A stretch of 64,000 bases of DNA, from positions 20,875,709 through 20,939,708 of the forward strand of contig NC_132896.1 of NCBI RefSeq assembly GCF_030463535.1. Reading direction: 5' to 3'. Source of the stretch: Salminus brasiliensis. Taxonomy: Eukaryota; Chordata; Actinopteri; Characiformes; Bryconidae. This document shows, piece by piece, positions 12,400 to 40,814 of the stretch; position 1 is the stretch's first letter, and each line of letters begins with the position of its first letter. Made by a program: the position numbers and the translations under genes. The notes under the pieces are model-generated. The model did not search any database. It saw only the letters and a list, made by a program, of their open reading frames with translations, and was not told where the DNA came from.

Positions 12400-13230
12400 A
12401 CACCTCTCTTGACAAATGACCATTCTCTATTTCAATACTTCAGGAAATATCTGTGAAAACAAAAAGCTCATGAAAGCAGGAGAAGCAGTGTGAACAGAGC
12501 ACAGCAGCAGACACAGCCCCTCCGCCCGTCCCCGAGCTGAAGAAGGTCTTCAGGCTTGCATTAAAAACTTTTACTACTTTTTCAGTTATTCAGCGTTCAA
12601 TTTAGCACAATTCTATGTGAAAATGTGAAACTGAAGCTGTCACCCTGTTTTAGTGGCCCCGTTTTAAACACGTAGGCCTAATCCCGTTACATGTATTGCG
12701 TTACTCCCCGCACCGGTGATTAGAGCTGAGACCTGGACGCGGCCCTAAGCAGCCCTAACTCCACAGCCTCATTAGCTGCAGTGAAACTCTGGTGAATCGA
12801 GAAACACTTTCAGAGGGGTTTAAACACGAATCCTTGCCCATTCACGGCGCCAAAAGAGAAGTGAAGACGTAATGCAGTGAATTATAAATGATGATGACTG
12901 CCGGCGGTGTTGAGTCAGTGATGTCTTAGCGACATCTACTGTTCACTTTGTGTCGATCCACAATAATTTGTTGATCAATAATAATAATAATACACAATAA
13001 TGAGATTTCCCATCAAATCGATGATTGTAAATTACTGGGGTGTATAAAACGTATTTCAAGGCCAGTCAAGGCTAAAGCACTGAGTTCTAATTTTCAGAGG
13101 TGTGTAATAACTAGTTGGGCTCTATTTACTCAGTTACTCAAAGATTTATATGATGACGAGTATTTCCAAATGGATATTTTTACTTTAAAAATACATTTGT
13201 GATGAAAGAAATTCAGAATGCTATACTAAT
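12400..13230. other. Gene-free stretch after the tRNA
   Basis: Mixed composition with several CpG-containing patches (12500-12900). No exon with plausible splice sites, no repeat family recognised apart from a short (AAT)n run near 12980. Confidence 0.4.
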
Positions 13231-13234
13231 ACTG

Positions 13235-14090
13235 GGTAGGACCCCCCTTTGCTGCCAGAACAGCTTTAATTCTTCGTGGTACAGATTCCACATTTCTTTA
13301 AGATGAAATTGTAGTCCAAGTTGTCATGATTGCAGCATGCAATTCCTACAGATTTCTTAGTAGCACTTTCAGGCTGTAAATCTTTTGTTCCACCACATCC
13401 CTAAAGTTTTCTATTGGATTTAGGAAGAAGGCCACTGATGAACACTGAACTCATTGATATGTTCATTCATCCACTAGTTTGAGGTGACTTTTGCCTTGTT
13501 ACATGGAGCATTATCGTTCTGGAAGTAGCTGTTAGAAGATGCATGTGGTCATCAACAATGCTTAAATAACCTGTCCCCAACATTCCCCACACCGCCTTGC
13601 ACTAGGATGGATTCATGCAGTTGGCACTGAGCCTACTATCAGTGCATCTCAGCAGAATATGAGATTATCAGACCAGGCTACATTTCTCCATTGTTCATTT
13701 TTGGTGAGCTCGTGCCCAATGCAGCCTCAGCTTTCTGTTCTTGGCTGACAGAAGTGTAACCCGATGTGGTCTTCTGCTGTTGTAGCCCATCAGCCTCAAG
13801 CTTTGACGTATTGTGCGTTCTGAAATTGTTTCATGCTTACTAAAATTGTACAGTGTCTATTTAAGTTACTGTAGCTTTTCTGTCTGCTCACTCTGTGTTG
13901 ACTTCTCTCAGTTTATCTGTGGTCATGCCTTTTCTGCTTCTGCCTTTCTGAGTGTGTATACCTAATGTTTGATAGATGTTTTTAGAAGTTAATGCATGGT
14001 TTATCTTAATGTTTGATTAACCCAGGGTATGAGCATTTTAGCTGAATTTTTGTGACATTTACATAAAAGCTAGCTCACACCAAACCCATT
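13235..14090 (-). mobile_element. Decayed DNA transposon, antisense
   Basis: Plus-strand stretch ACTGGGTAGGACCCCCCTTT (13231-13250) followed by GCTGCCAGAACAGCTTTAAT is the terminal region of a DNA transposon widespread in fish. The interior has antisense transposase-like blocks (ATCAGACCAGGCTACATTTC at about 13668, and the GCCTTTTCTGCTTCTGCC region). Every frame is stop-ridden. Superfamily assignment (Tc1/mariner-like IS630 group) is tentative. Confidence 0.5.
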
Positions 14091-15370
14091 GAGCCAACTT
14101 AAGACTATGAATACCTCTCTGACCACTGTAAAGGTTTATTGTAAATGAGAATTTTACTATACAAACAATTGTCCAAAACAGTATCAGACTTTTATGACAG
14201 TATCAGTTTTCCATGTCATGACATGAAGTCCATTATTCATTTGGGAAGACACACTTCTGTGCTGCAGCAGGTCTGCTGAATGCTTTTTTGAGATTGTTTT
14301 TGAGAGAGCTGGTTTCTACATATGATCGACCCTGTTTCATAACCTTGAATCGTGTTAGATTTTATTCTCTTTTGATTTAGGCCCAGACCAAGTAAGACCT
14401 TGTTTACTTTCCAGTGATTTAAAGAGTTTGCTCATTGTTTAATATTATTTCTTACACTGTGTTGGAGCTGTCCAGGGTTCTGAAGTGTCTATGTTTAACA
14501 ATTTAAATAGCTTCCTACTGTTGAAAATAGAAGCAATATACATATATTACATCTGTAATTTTGTGTTGAACTGGAAATAAACCCCAAAGCCTGATATGAT
14601 GCAACACATATTTTAACAACATACATCTATTACTGTTTGAAAAGTTGAAAAAGATCACTCAGAGGGGAAGATGACAGGATACTTTAAGCAAAAAATATTT
14701 TGAGCAAAAACACAATGACCCAAATTTTCTATATTGTAACAATGTTCCATAATTGAATCATTACAAGAGAAATAGCAGAAGTACTTTATGTTTATTCTTA
14801 AATCATAGAAAAAAATTATGAACCACAAAACCTTTGAACAACTTTCTGTTCAAGGTGGTTTTAAATGTTCCTTTATTGATTTTTCTTTCTTTATTAGACG
14901 CAATGATTCATCCATTGGTTTGTTCACACATATTGGTTGAAAGAATTACCATTTCTTTGAAGCTGTTTAAGAAATGTCTACCTCACTTCAGATGACACTG
15001 TAAGAACAGCCATGCTGTTTGCAATTGTTTTTTTTTCCAGAAAAAAATTTCAGACACTGCATAAGTTCGAAATGCTTTACACCTTATATTTTTAAATATA
15101 TTTATTCTATTTATTTAAATGCCTTATTGCTTGTTATTAATTTTTAAATAATATCTATCTTTTTTAGAGCATAAATATTTTTAGAATATTTTACGTTTTC
15201 TTAAATCAGAAATATGTTTGTGTCACGCCATAAAAAAAAGATTTCTAGTTAGCTATTAGCATAGTTAGCTTAGCATTCATTTGAAGTAGCACTTCAGCTG
15301 CAGTTCGCAGCAGTTAAGCGTGGTAGTTTTTGTTTTGTTGGCTGTTAGTGTTTGGAGATCGTAGTTGTGA
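14090..15370. other. Upstream flank of cstf2, no feature seen
   Basis: AT-rich with no recognisable exon, RNA gene or mobile element. In human the next gene on this side of CSTF2 is SYTL4; no exon resembling it is visible. Confidence 0.4.
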
Positions 15371-15591
15371 GCTCCTCTCGCGACAGGGGGCGGAGTGCTT
15401 CTGTGATTTAAGCTCCGTTCACAGTCCGAGAAAACAAAACAGCCAAAGGACTTTTAATTTGGAACTCCTGAGCTCAGAGGCCATTTTGAATTTGGAATAA
15501 GGTTTTTACTGCTTGCTTCACTCTTGCTGTTGCTAGCTATATGTTAGCAAGTTGGTTGTAAATGAAATAACTTGCTGTAAAACAAAAAAAC
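15370..15591 (+). promoter_or_regulatory. cstf2 promoter and 5' UTR region
   Basis: A GC-rich spot breaks the AT-rich flank. It contains TCTCGCGA at 15376-15383, matching the palindromic CGCG promoter element, and a GC box GGGGGCGGAG at 15386-15395, about 200 bp before the start codon. No TATA box stands out. This fits a TATA-less housekeeping promoter. The transcription start itself cannot be placed from sequence. Confidence 0.5.
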
Positions 15592-24498
<8,907 letters not shown>

Positions 24499-24636
24499 GG
24501 ATTCCATGAATGCTGTGAGTTTCTCAGGTTTTGAGTATTTGACCGTCCAAGAAACCATGTTATGACTTGGAGCTGACAGCGTAACATTCTTTCTTGTGGT
24601 ATGAGAAGACACAACGTTCCCTGTTTATCAAGATAC

Positions 24637-25683
24637 AGTGGCTTACAAAAGTATTTACTTGTACTGACTTCATGAACTTGTAAATGTAAAATGTATTTTA
24701 TTGAGATGTCAAGTGATAGTCTAACACAAAGTAGCACATAATTGTGAAGTGGAATAAAAATGTTGAAATCTGAAAGATGTGACATGCAAAAGTATTTAGC
24801 CCCCTTTACTCTGATATCCCTAAATACAATCCAGCACAATCAATTGCTATCAGATGTCACAATTAGTTAAGAGTCCAGCTTTGTGTAATTTAGTCTCAGT
24901 ATAAATACACCTGTTCTGTGTGGGCTTCAGTGGGTTGTTAAGAGATTAATAGTGAACAAACAGCAACATGAAAACCAAGGAACTCCTCAGACTGCCCGGG
25001 GAGCAGTGTCAGCTTGCCGAGCCCGGGTATTGAACCCATAACCCATAATAGCGCGGAGCTCTAACCGCTGAGCCACCACTGCCCACGCAAAGCACCATGT
25101 GTGGTGGAAAAATAACACTGCTCATCACCCTGAACACACCACTCCCCCTTGTGCATTGTGGTACCAGCATCATGCTGTGGGGATGTTTTTCTTCAGCAGG
25201 GACTGGGAAGCTGGTTAGAGTTGATACGAAGATGGATGGAGCTAATTACAGGGCAATCCTGGAAGAAAACCTGTTGGAGGCTGCAAAAGACTTGTGACTG
25301 GGAAAGAGATTCTTCTTCCAGCATGACAATGACCCTAAACATACAGCCAGAAATAGTAAAACAGTGGAATGGTTTAGATCAAAGACTTTTCATGTGTTTA
25401 GAATGGCACAGTCAATGTCCTGACCGAAATCCCATTGAGTGTCTGTGGCAAGACACAGAAAATGCTGTTCAAACACTCTCCATCCAAACTGGCTCAACCA
25501 GAGCTATTTTGCAAAGACGAATGAACAAAAATTTCAGTCTCTGGATGCATGTATGATTTTCGTTTCACTTCATAATTATGTGCTACTTCGTGTTGGTTTA
25601 TCACTTAAAATCTCAGTAGAATACATGCAAGTTTGTGGTTATAAAGTGACAAAATGTGAAAGGGGTAAGAATCGTAAGTACCT
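24637..25683 (+). mobile_element. Decayed Tc1/mariner element beginning 140 bp after the cstf2 stop
   Basis: The left terminus TACAGTGGCTTACAAAAGTA (24635-24654) is characteristic of another fish Tc1 family. The plus strand keeps the catalytic half of the transposase in pieces: CGTSIMLWGCFSSAGTGKLV (about 25156-25215), an ILEENLLEAAKDL stretch, a [12 protein letters not shown]-like piece, and SQCPDRNPIECLWQD. A SINE interrupts it at 24993-25086. The right terminus near 25683 is degraded. The element may be transcribed as part of the cstf2 3' UTR. Confidence 0.78.
24993..25086 (-). mobile_element. tRNA-derived SINE fragment inside a Tc1
   Basis: Read on the minus strand it begins GGGCAGTGGTGGCTCAGCGG, containing the Pol III A box TGGCTCAGCGG, and about 30 nt later GGTTCAATACC, a B box with two mismatches. 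The same family recurs at 37262-37436. It interrupts the surrounding transposase sequence, so it inserted after the Tc1. Confidence 0.6.
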
Positions 25684-25859
25684 ACGCTAATTATTATTAT
25701 TATTTTTTTTAATTTTTATTTTTTTTTTATTGGGTACACCTACCATGGCCATATGTGCTCTTTGTAGGTTTAGTTACTGACTGTAGCCCATCTGTTGCTG
25801 CTCAAATTGTTTGCTACTCTCTACCTATCTGTAGACTGTACATGTGCTAGATACACCTA

Positions 25860-25989
25860 CAGTCATTGTAAAATATTGGCACTGCTGTGACTCCTGCACT
25901 GCTTAAAGAAAATTCACAATTTGAGATTCACTACTTTATTCACTTCACTGAATGAAGTGTAGGGGTGCCAATATTTTGGCAATGACTTT
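25860..25989. mobile_element. Short inverted-repeat element (deleted DNA transposon)
   Basis: The left end CAGTCATTGTAAAATATTGG and the inverse at 25960-25989 (CCAATATTTTGGCAATGACT) form a terminal inverted repeat of about 28 bp around only about 75 bp. This is the size and form of a MITE derived from a Tc1-like element. Confidence 0.6.
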
Positions 25990-27430
25990 ACATTGTTGAA
26001 ACACTTGTATAGATGTGTGGTTGGTCATTCTTTCTTTAGTCCAGATGTAGGTGATTCTTCAGATATAGTGGGTGTGCTAATGCCAGGAGCATTAAGTAAA
26101 TGCTAGACCCACCCCACCACAGAAACCCTTTTGGTTGGCAGACAGTACGGGTTGCAAGGGTATAAAAATTCCAGCAATGCTGCTCTGCCTGATAAACTTG
26201 TACCAGTGCAACACACATGCTGGTGTCATGTTTTAGTCATTGCTATACTGCAACTGTTTTGCTGGATGAGCAATAGTCAGTAATCATAAATCTAAAAAGA
26301 GCACTTGCATGGTACCCATAAAATGCCCGAAGGGTGTACCTTCCAGGTAAGTGATTACTACACCTAAACTATTCTAAACCTGGTGTATTTTCACATGTAA
26401 GTGATATTTTTGCACGTGGAAAATAACTTTTTTCTTTTTCTTAATAGGAACGAGGTTTGCATACAACCCCCACATTTTTTTTTTTTTTTTGGTCCACAAA
26501 GAAACTTCAAATCCAATTTTAAACAGTTTTTGTTCATTTCTTGTTGAGCATTTAAGTAGTAACTGTATAGCACCAAGGTTGACTGTTGACCTTAATGGCA
26601 AACACATTTGCTTGCGATCTCACTTTAAGACAAAAAAAGACAACTTTGTTCATTGTTTCATTGTCGAAGCTTTATTGCCTGTCTAAAGATTTTTTCAATA
26701 AAAAAATAAATGAATAAAATGTCAGAACCCTCTTTTTACAAGCACAATAGTTCATCTTTGTGAAATTAATATTTAACATTAGTAAATTAGTTAATTGTGA
26801 AATTAACATTAAGTAAGTGGTTAATTTAGTGTGATGAGTCTGGTGGCAATGAAATGCCACAAGTTTTCAGGACACTTTATATTATGGAATGCCCTTCTAA
26901 AAATCCTACATAATTCCATAATGAGACACTTTCTACAGTAGACATTGTTACATGTATGATGAGACTATCACATTTTGTTAATAAATCCCCCCTTTGTGAA
27001 ACTGTGTTGAAGCACAAGCATCAGTTATTTCCTTCTTGCCAAATGATTCATCAGTAACAATGAAAGCCACACCCATATTAACAGTTCAATACACGGTACT
27101 TGTTAGAGCCACAATAGAAACATGTAGATGTAGTGCCACTACACCAATAGTACAAAAAACAGCTGGACAATGCAGAATCTACAGTCATAGTGCGGTTCAA
27201 GCTGAGTAGGGTGAATCTGCAATAAATCAGACAGACCTTCTAAAAACCCCATTGCAGAAATAGGATTTTCTTGATGGGGCAGATTACTTTAGGGTTCCCT
27301 ACAAATGTAGGCAGCAATACAAAAAAAAAGTTCCTTCATATTGTCAATGACCATGCATAAGTTCAGAGTAGAAAGTGCTTGGTAGAACAAAACATGCTTG
27401 TCCTTGAATTAAGCCGGTTGCCTGTGACTG
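25990..27430. other. Interval between the convergent cstf2 and nox1 genes
   Basis: No coding sequence is seen. A poly(T) run lies at about 26467-26490, and a plus-strand cluster of AATAAA hexamers at about 26697-26717 could serve a long cstf2 3' UTR, but nothing proves it. The rest is AT-rich and unremarkable. Confidence 0.35.
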
Positions 27431-27431
27431 T

Positions 27432-27437
27432 TTTATT
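27432..27437 (-). promoter_or_regulatory. AATAAA hexamer overlapping the nox1 stop codon
   Basis: On the minus strand the end reads TTTTGAATAAAACAG: the last base of the TGA stop is the first A of AATAAA. If used, cleavage would leave a 3' UTR of only about 20-30 nt. A longer UTR with another signal is equally possible. Confidence 0.35.
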
Positions 27438-30400
27438 CAAAAGTTCTCTTTGTTGAAATAAAACTTGGTTTTCCGGGGATCCACATCTGAATATTTCACA
27501 CATTTCTTTTCCAAGTCTTTCGCTAAGGCAGCTGGGCCACACAGGAACGTGCCGACCACTGACCTGTAGGTATGGATAAGGACACAGGGGTAAACATTCC
27601 TGTATTTAGTCAGATGCAAACAACAAACATGTTTTATACAAATTTTAAACTTACGAGGGATTCTCTTGACGAACTTGCTCAAACTCTTTATCCCAGTTGG
27701 GTCTTCCATAGTGTGTCTTCTGCTTTAGTCCAGTGATAACATCAGTGTCTTTATCGAAATGCACCATCACATGGGCTGCCTGTAGTCACAAAATGAGCAG
27801 ACACTGTAATGTACGATACACACCCTTTTTCCTCTAGACAACAGTACTACTATAAGTACAGGATCACAATTCTCCAAGGCTTATATCAGCATGTCAAGCA
27901 AACTCACATGAGTATGGTCCCATCCAGTGAGGTAGAGCTTATATGTCAGGAAATCTCTCATGCCTCTCTCTTCCATTTCCTTCTCAAGTACCTGGAGCAG
28001 GTCTGCAAACCACTCAAAGGCATGAGTCTCCCTACACAACCAGTAGAAGTAAATCTATATACAAAAAAGAAGCAAAAAGAAAACCTAACCTGAGAAATAT
28101 GCCATGCTGACAGCAGTCTGCAACTCAAATTTTGTTGCAAGAACCCAGAGAATAAAACTCCTCTGATATGAAATGAACAATAAACACCTTGGCTGCTTTG
28201 GCAAGCTTTTACATTCTTTACCTTCCTAGTGCGCAGTTTGGGGTTGGAATCTTTGAACTTATACCAGATAGATTTCAGGATGGAGGCGAAGGGGGTCACT
28301 CCAATTCCAGCGCCCACCAACATGCTGACCTCATAGTCAAACACGTCCTCACTGGCCGTGCCAAATGGACCATCCACACCTATTCTAAATGAGAAGTAAA
28401 ACCACAGGATGAGACCTTTCCTCCTGAGATATGGTACTTATGAAGGTATTGGTGGGTAAGAGAAATTCTAATGTGGACCAAAATTGGGTTCCATCTTACT
28501 TGGGTCCTTGACTCCCTTCTGGTAAGTTTTCTACCATCCTGATGAGTTGGTCTGTCCAGTCCCCAGCTTTGCGGATGTGAACAGTGAAAAAATCTTCCTC
28601 GGGGGCTGACGTCATTGTAAACGGGTGCCATTCCAGTTGGGAGATGTCAGGACAGTTAAGAAAGACATACTGTCCAACGTCCATTTTGAAACCAGACTTC
28701 AGCAACTGTAGCTCCAGAACATTGGACGGATGCATGACGATCTAGACACGTGAAGACAGGTTAGTTGTTAATTGTCAGAAACAACATCTTTTCCTTTTTT
28801 GTGAGATTTAGGTAGGGCCTACCTTTTTGTATCTCACAGTCTGCATGTAGCGGATAAAGCGCAGCAATCTCTCACACAAGTAGATTACCATGGGGCCAAT
28901 CACCCACATCCAGGTCTAGAAAAGGAAATGGACATTATACAACCGGAATACAAAATTTAGGAGAACTCTGTCCATTAGGCACCCATTTGCTTTAACTCTT
29001 ACCTGAGGAAACCCTCCAGCAAACTGAGGAATGGGACATTGAGGAATCACACCCCAGTTCTCTGGCTGATCTTTGCAGAAGGTGGTGTTGTGAGGTGGGT
29101 CAGTTGTTACCTGACCTCGCACAATGCGCCTGTTTCAGAAGTAAATGTCCTTTTAAATGCAATATTCTTTGCCAAAAAATGTACAATAAATCCAATCAAG
29201 CAATGGCAGTCCTAGACTTGAATGGCTCACCCTGCACCATGAAAGACCAGGCCTGCGAAGAAAATGATGAAGAGGTGATGGGTGTACCAGAAGACCTCAA
29301 AGTAACTTCGGCGAATGACTTCCATCGATGATGTGATCATGAGGATGAGAGCCAGGGTTATCACAACTCCTGTGAGGCCAGCAATGGTGGTGAACGCAAA
29401 TATGGTTGGAGTCTGGTGTACAAGCATATTGTCAGAAATAAATATAATTTCATAATCATAAGTATACATGTATTCTAAATGTAATTTTATTTATTAACAC
29501 AGAAATGGGTTAGTGGTTATGTTTTGGGAAAAAAATGTCCCTGAAGGCCCCTGAAGGAACAGTTCAGTCTTCAATTATTTCTGGAATCTAGTTTAACAGT
29601 TTTGTTGAGTATCATGCTTTTGGATTCCCTATATTTATTGTATTTCAGGCCAGGTGGTAGAGCTTTGGTAGCACACTGGCACTGCAACCTTTAACAACAA
29701 ATATGAAGGTGCAGCCATCGCTAAAATCTTTAGTGGAAAAGCAGTTTGTCCAACGAAAATGGACACATTTACTTAGTATTTACTGTAAATTTTACTGAAC
29801 GTTGCCACATCAACAAGTAGTATATACACTTAATATAACATTTAAGAAGGTGAAACTCACTGTAGTGTCAGACTGGACAGGATTCAGGAACGTTGTCTTC
29901 TCATCGTCTTCTTCTTCATCTTCAAGCATAGAGAGATTACCAGGAAGGGGACCATATCGTCCATGTCGGCTGTTTATGTACCATTCCACATTTAGCAAAT
30001 GAGCAACAGTGTGAACAGCTAGAAAGAGAAGAAAATTCTGTGAATCCTAATGAGTTGGGTCTTTCCTAAGTTAACTTAACCCCTTGAGAACATGAGTATG
30101 TGTGTTGTGTTGGTGTTAATACTACAGGTTGGTGGTCACTAAATTGGTAGAAATTTGGATTATTTTGTGAGGCATTTTTGAACTATAAAGCATGACTAAC
30201 ATCACTAACAGAATTGTGTGTTTGTGTGTGCGTGCGCGTGACTGTTACATTAAAAGGTGATGGGAGTTGTTTAAGGAAATGGCACTTCTATTAAATAAAA
30301 TTCTTCAGAATGCCAAAGAAAGATTATTCATGTGGACTGATTTCAGGAAAGTCCACCCTTGGTAAATATTTAGCAACATACCAGAAAAGAATCTATTGTC

Positions 30401-30799
30401 CTCTTCCACGTAGTGCCCCCCAGATAGGTGTAGACACTATTTACACAGCCATTCCAACTGATAACTATGGCATAATTCTCAGAAGAAACATCTTTACTGT
30501 GGTAATAACTGTATGATTAATGACTTCACGTAAATGCTTGGTGATCTCTACAAACACCTGACTAACCTAACGTTTCCTGTCATTTATCTATATAGGACAC
30601 TTGTATATGGTTTACCGGTCATTAGGGCAATCATGTAGGCAACCAGCTTGTGGAATGTGAGGTTTTTGTCCAGCTGTTTCCGCATAGTTCGTCCACAGCA
30701 CTGAAATGTGAACAAAAGAAGATTTTTGTAAAAAAAAAAAAAAAAAGAAAAAGAAAAAGCCATCAGGCTACATTCCTGGTTGTATCTCATGCAATTGTG

Positions 30800-30842
<43 letters not shown>

Positions 30843-31648
30843 AATCTACTTGTATCACTACACCAACTCACCACAAATGAGCCGCGGATCAGAGAGAGGA
30901 GGTTACGGCACACTGGCAGGAGGATGAGCATGCAATTAAAGTTGAGGACGGCAGCAGGAGCTCTGGCCCAGGCCAGCGCAGACTGGAAACCAGCAGACAT
31001 CATTTTAAGATTGAGTTCACTTAGTCTATCTATTTCGGTCACGGTCTCTTCCACCACTGGCACATGAACCCTCACGATGTAAATAAAGGGCCTGTATACC
31101 CCAGCTCCTCTATTTATTTACTGGGTTTAAGTTAGTCCACGTTCTTTATATTTTAAAAGTGGTTAAGCTGCTGATACAACTTCACTAAATGTCTTACTCC
31201 ACATGTTTCACACACAATATTTTGCCAAAAAAAAAAAAAAATTGTCAAGGCAGGCGGAGATGCTCACCCCTAGCAGCTGACGAGTGTAGAAGAATTGAGG
31301 GCCCAGGTCGTAGAACAGATAGAAGCGAACAAACAAGAATATATTGATGCCCATCCAGACCACCTAGGAACAAATGTACTATTCAGTACTCCATTTTATC
31401 CAAATTAAAGTGAATGCAGCTGTGGGTGAAATAACTAATAATTACAGTGATCTTTATTCTGTCTAAATATTGTGCTTTCTGTCTTATGTAGGAACACACT
31501 CGTCTTATAAATGTCCAAAATGTTAATTATTATTATTATTATTATTATTAGTAGTAGTAGTAGTAGTAGTAAGTAAAAAGCTTCCCCATCCATTTGTTCT
31601 TACCAAAATAAAGGTGTCCAGTCCATGGTTTACAATCCAGTTCCCCAT
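27437..31648 (-). CDS. nox1: NADPH oxidase 1 (gp91phox homologue)
   Basis: Membrane flavocytochrome that passes electrons from NADPH through FAD and two hemes to O2, making superoxide; it normally works with p22phox and NOXO1/NOXA1. Exons in reading order: 31648-31604, 31363-31268, 30982-30872, 30700-30616, 30018-29861, 29412-29231, 29129-29003, 28915-28823, 28741-28500, 28384-28222, 28054-27908, 27779-27655, 27563-27437; 1701 nt, 566 aa (human NOX1 is 564). Heme-ligand histidines fall at 101 (TFHKLVAY), 115 (AVHTVAHLL), 210 (YTHHLF) and 223 (VFHGAG). The FAD motif HPFT is at 338-341, the NADPH motif GAGIGVTP at 404-411, and LCGP and C-terminal FNKENF are present. NOX1 rather than NOX2/CYBB is supported by the end FYFNKENF and by neighbours CSTF2 and XKRX. 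The loop in exon 5 has an acidic run EDEEEDDEK. Confidence 0.95.
30799..30842. repeat. (CT)n(CA)n compound microsatellite in nox1 intron 3
   Basis: CT units followed directly by CA units on the plus strand, about 30 bp from the exon 3 donor. Confidence 0.9.
31527..31571. repeat. (ATT)n(AGT)n microsatellite in nox1 intron 1
   Basis: About eight ATT units followed by about seven AGT units, about 30 bp after the exon 1 donor as read on the minus strand. Confidence 0.9.
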
Positions 31649-32015
31649 CTTCGCTCGTTGGAATTCAGGTCTGGTGGATTTTTTCCGGCGAGCGGTTTTA
31701 TCCTCGAGTCCTCAGTTGAGACTCCGCCTTCATCTCGGGCAGCCACAAGGAAACCAGCCGCTCAAAAAGAATGACATGCAGGAAACTGAGGAGGAAGAAC
31801 TTTGGCGCAGAAATTGGAGACTGGCGTCATATATTGTATAAACGTGCCAGCTTCTAGATAACCCATTTATTCACTCCAGGAAGCGGCGAAGGGCACAGCT
31901 TTATTGTGAGGAGCAGAAGTCCCACAGTCCAGCGTACTGCCTGAACAGGTCTCACGAACAGAGAAGTGCTCGCCACAAAACACCACAAAACACTTGGGTC
32001 AAACGTTCCACATAT

Positions 32016-32777
32016 TTTATTAATATTTAAAGGTACAGTAGATTGGAGGCACATAATTCAGGCACAAAATCATCCAAACAAACAAAAACATATTGTAGCA
32101 AATTAAGACATGTTTGGCTGTTAAAATCAATGCCATTTATTTCAACATTTCTTTCTGATTGTGTGTCCTACAAACCGAGGTGTGTCTCACTCTACAAAGA
32201 CCTTCAGTGTTTGACTTCCTCCAACTGTTACTGGAAATGGAACTTGAAGAAGGCTTCCCAACTTTCTCATGTATGCAAGAGTTTCAAAGTGCACTTGAAG
32301 GCAACAAACTACTGGATCACCTGTTTTTTTTTTTTTCTTGTCTGTTATACTTGACCTACAAGGCAGTAAGGCAGGGGATGCCCTAAATGATCAGGTTTCT
32401 CTGCTCAGAGCCAGACACTTGGCGTGTTGCCAGCACACCTGGACAACACGCTGGTGGACAGTCCTGTCCTGAAGGCTGCCTTTGTGAACAATGTCAAAAG
32501 ACATTCTCTGGAATCAAGCAGGCAATCGATCAATGAACCTCTTTCATTTTCATGCCAAAGCAGTCGGGTCTAAAATTAAAAGTACCTTTATGTTTTCATA
32601 GCTTCATTTTAGATCCTCATGCTGATAATACTGAAATGACAGAAATTGTTCATGTAATGAACTGCAATTTCAGTATAGATCACCTTGTCGTTACCAAATC
32701 TGACGGTCCTGAGCATGGATCAGTGCAAATATGCTAGGTCTGGCCCTGAATGGTACCAAACAAATGGCACAACCTGG
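32016..32777 (-). other. Probable xkrx 3' UTR
   Basis: Stretch between the xkrx stop and minus-strand AATAAA hexamers at 32016-32021 and 31900-31905. No other gene is visible. The second hexamer lies about 250 bp upstream of the nox1 start codon, so the xkrx transcript end and the nox1 promoter are very close or overlap. Confidence 0.45.

Positions 32778-40814
<8,037 letters not shown>

Noticed and set aside
29640-29690. Possible tRNA-like sequence (GGTGGTAGAGCTTTGG)
   Set aside because: It has an A-box-like start, but no B box or cloverleaf can be formed.
27437-31648. Assignment as CYBB (NOX2) or NOX3
   Set aside because: The C-terminus FYFNKENF and neighbours cstf2 and xkrx match NOX1; NOX2 has a different C-terminal lead-in and location.
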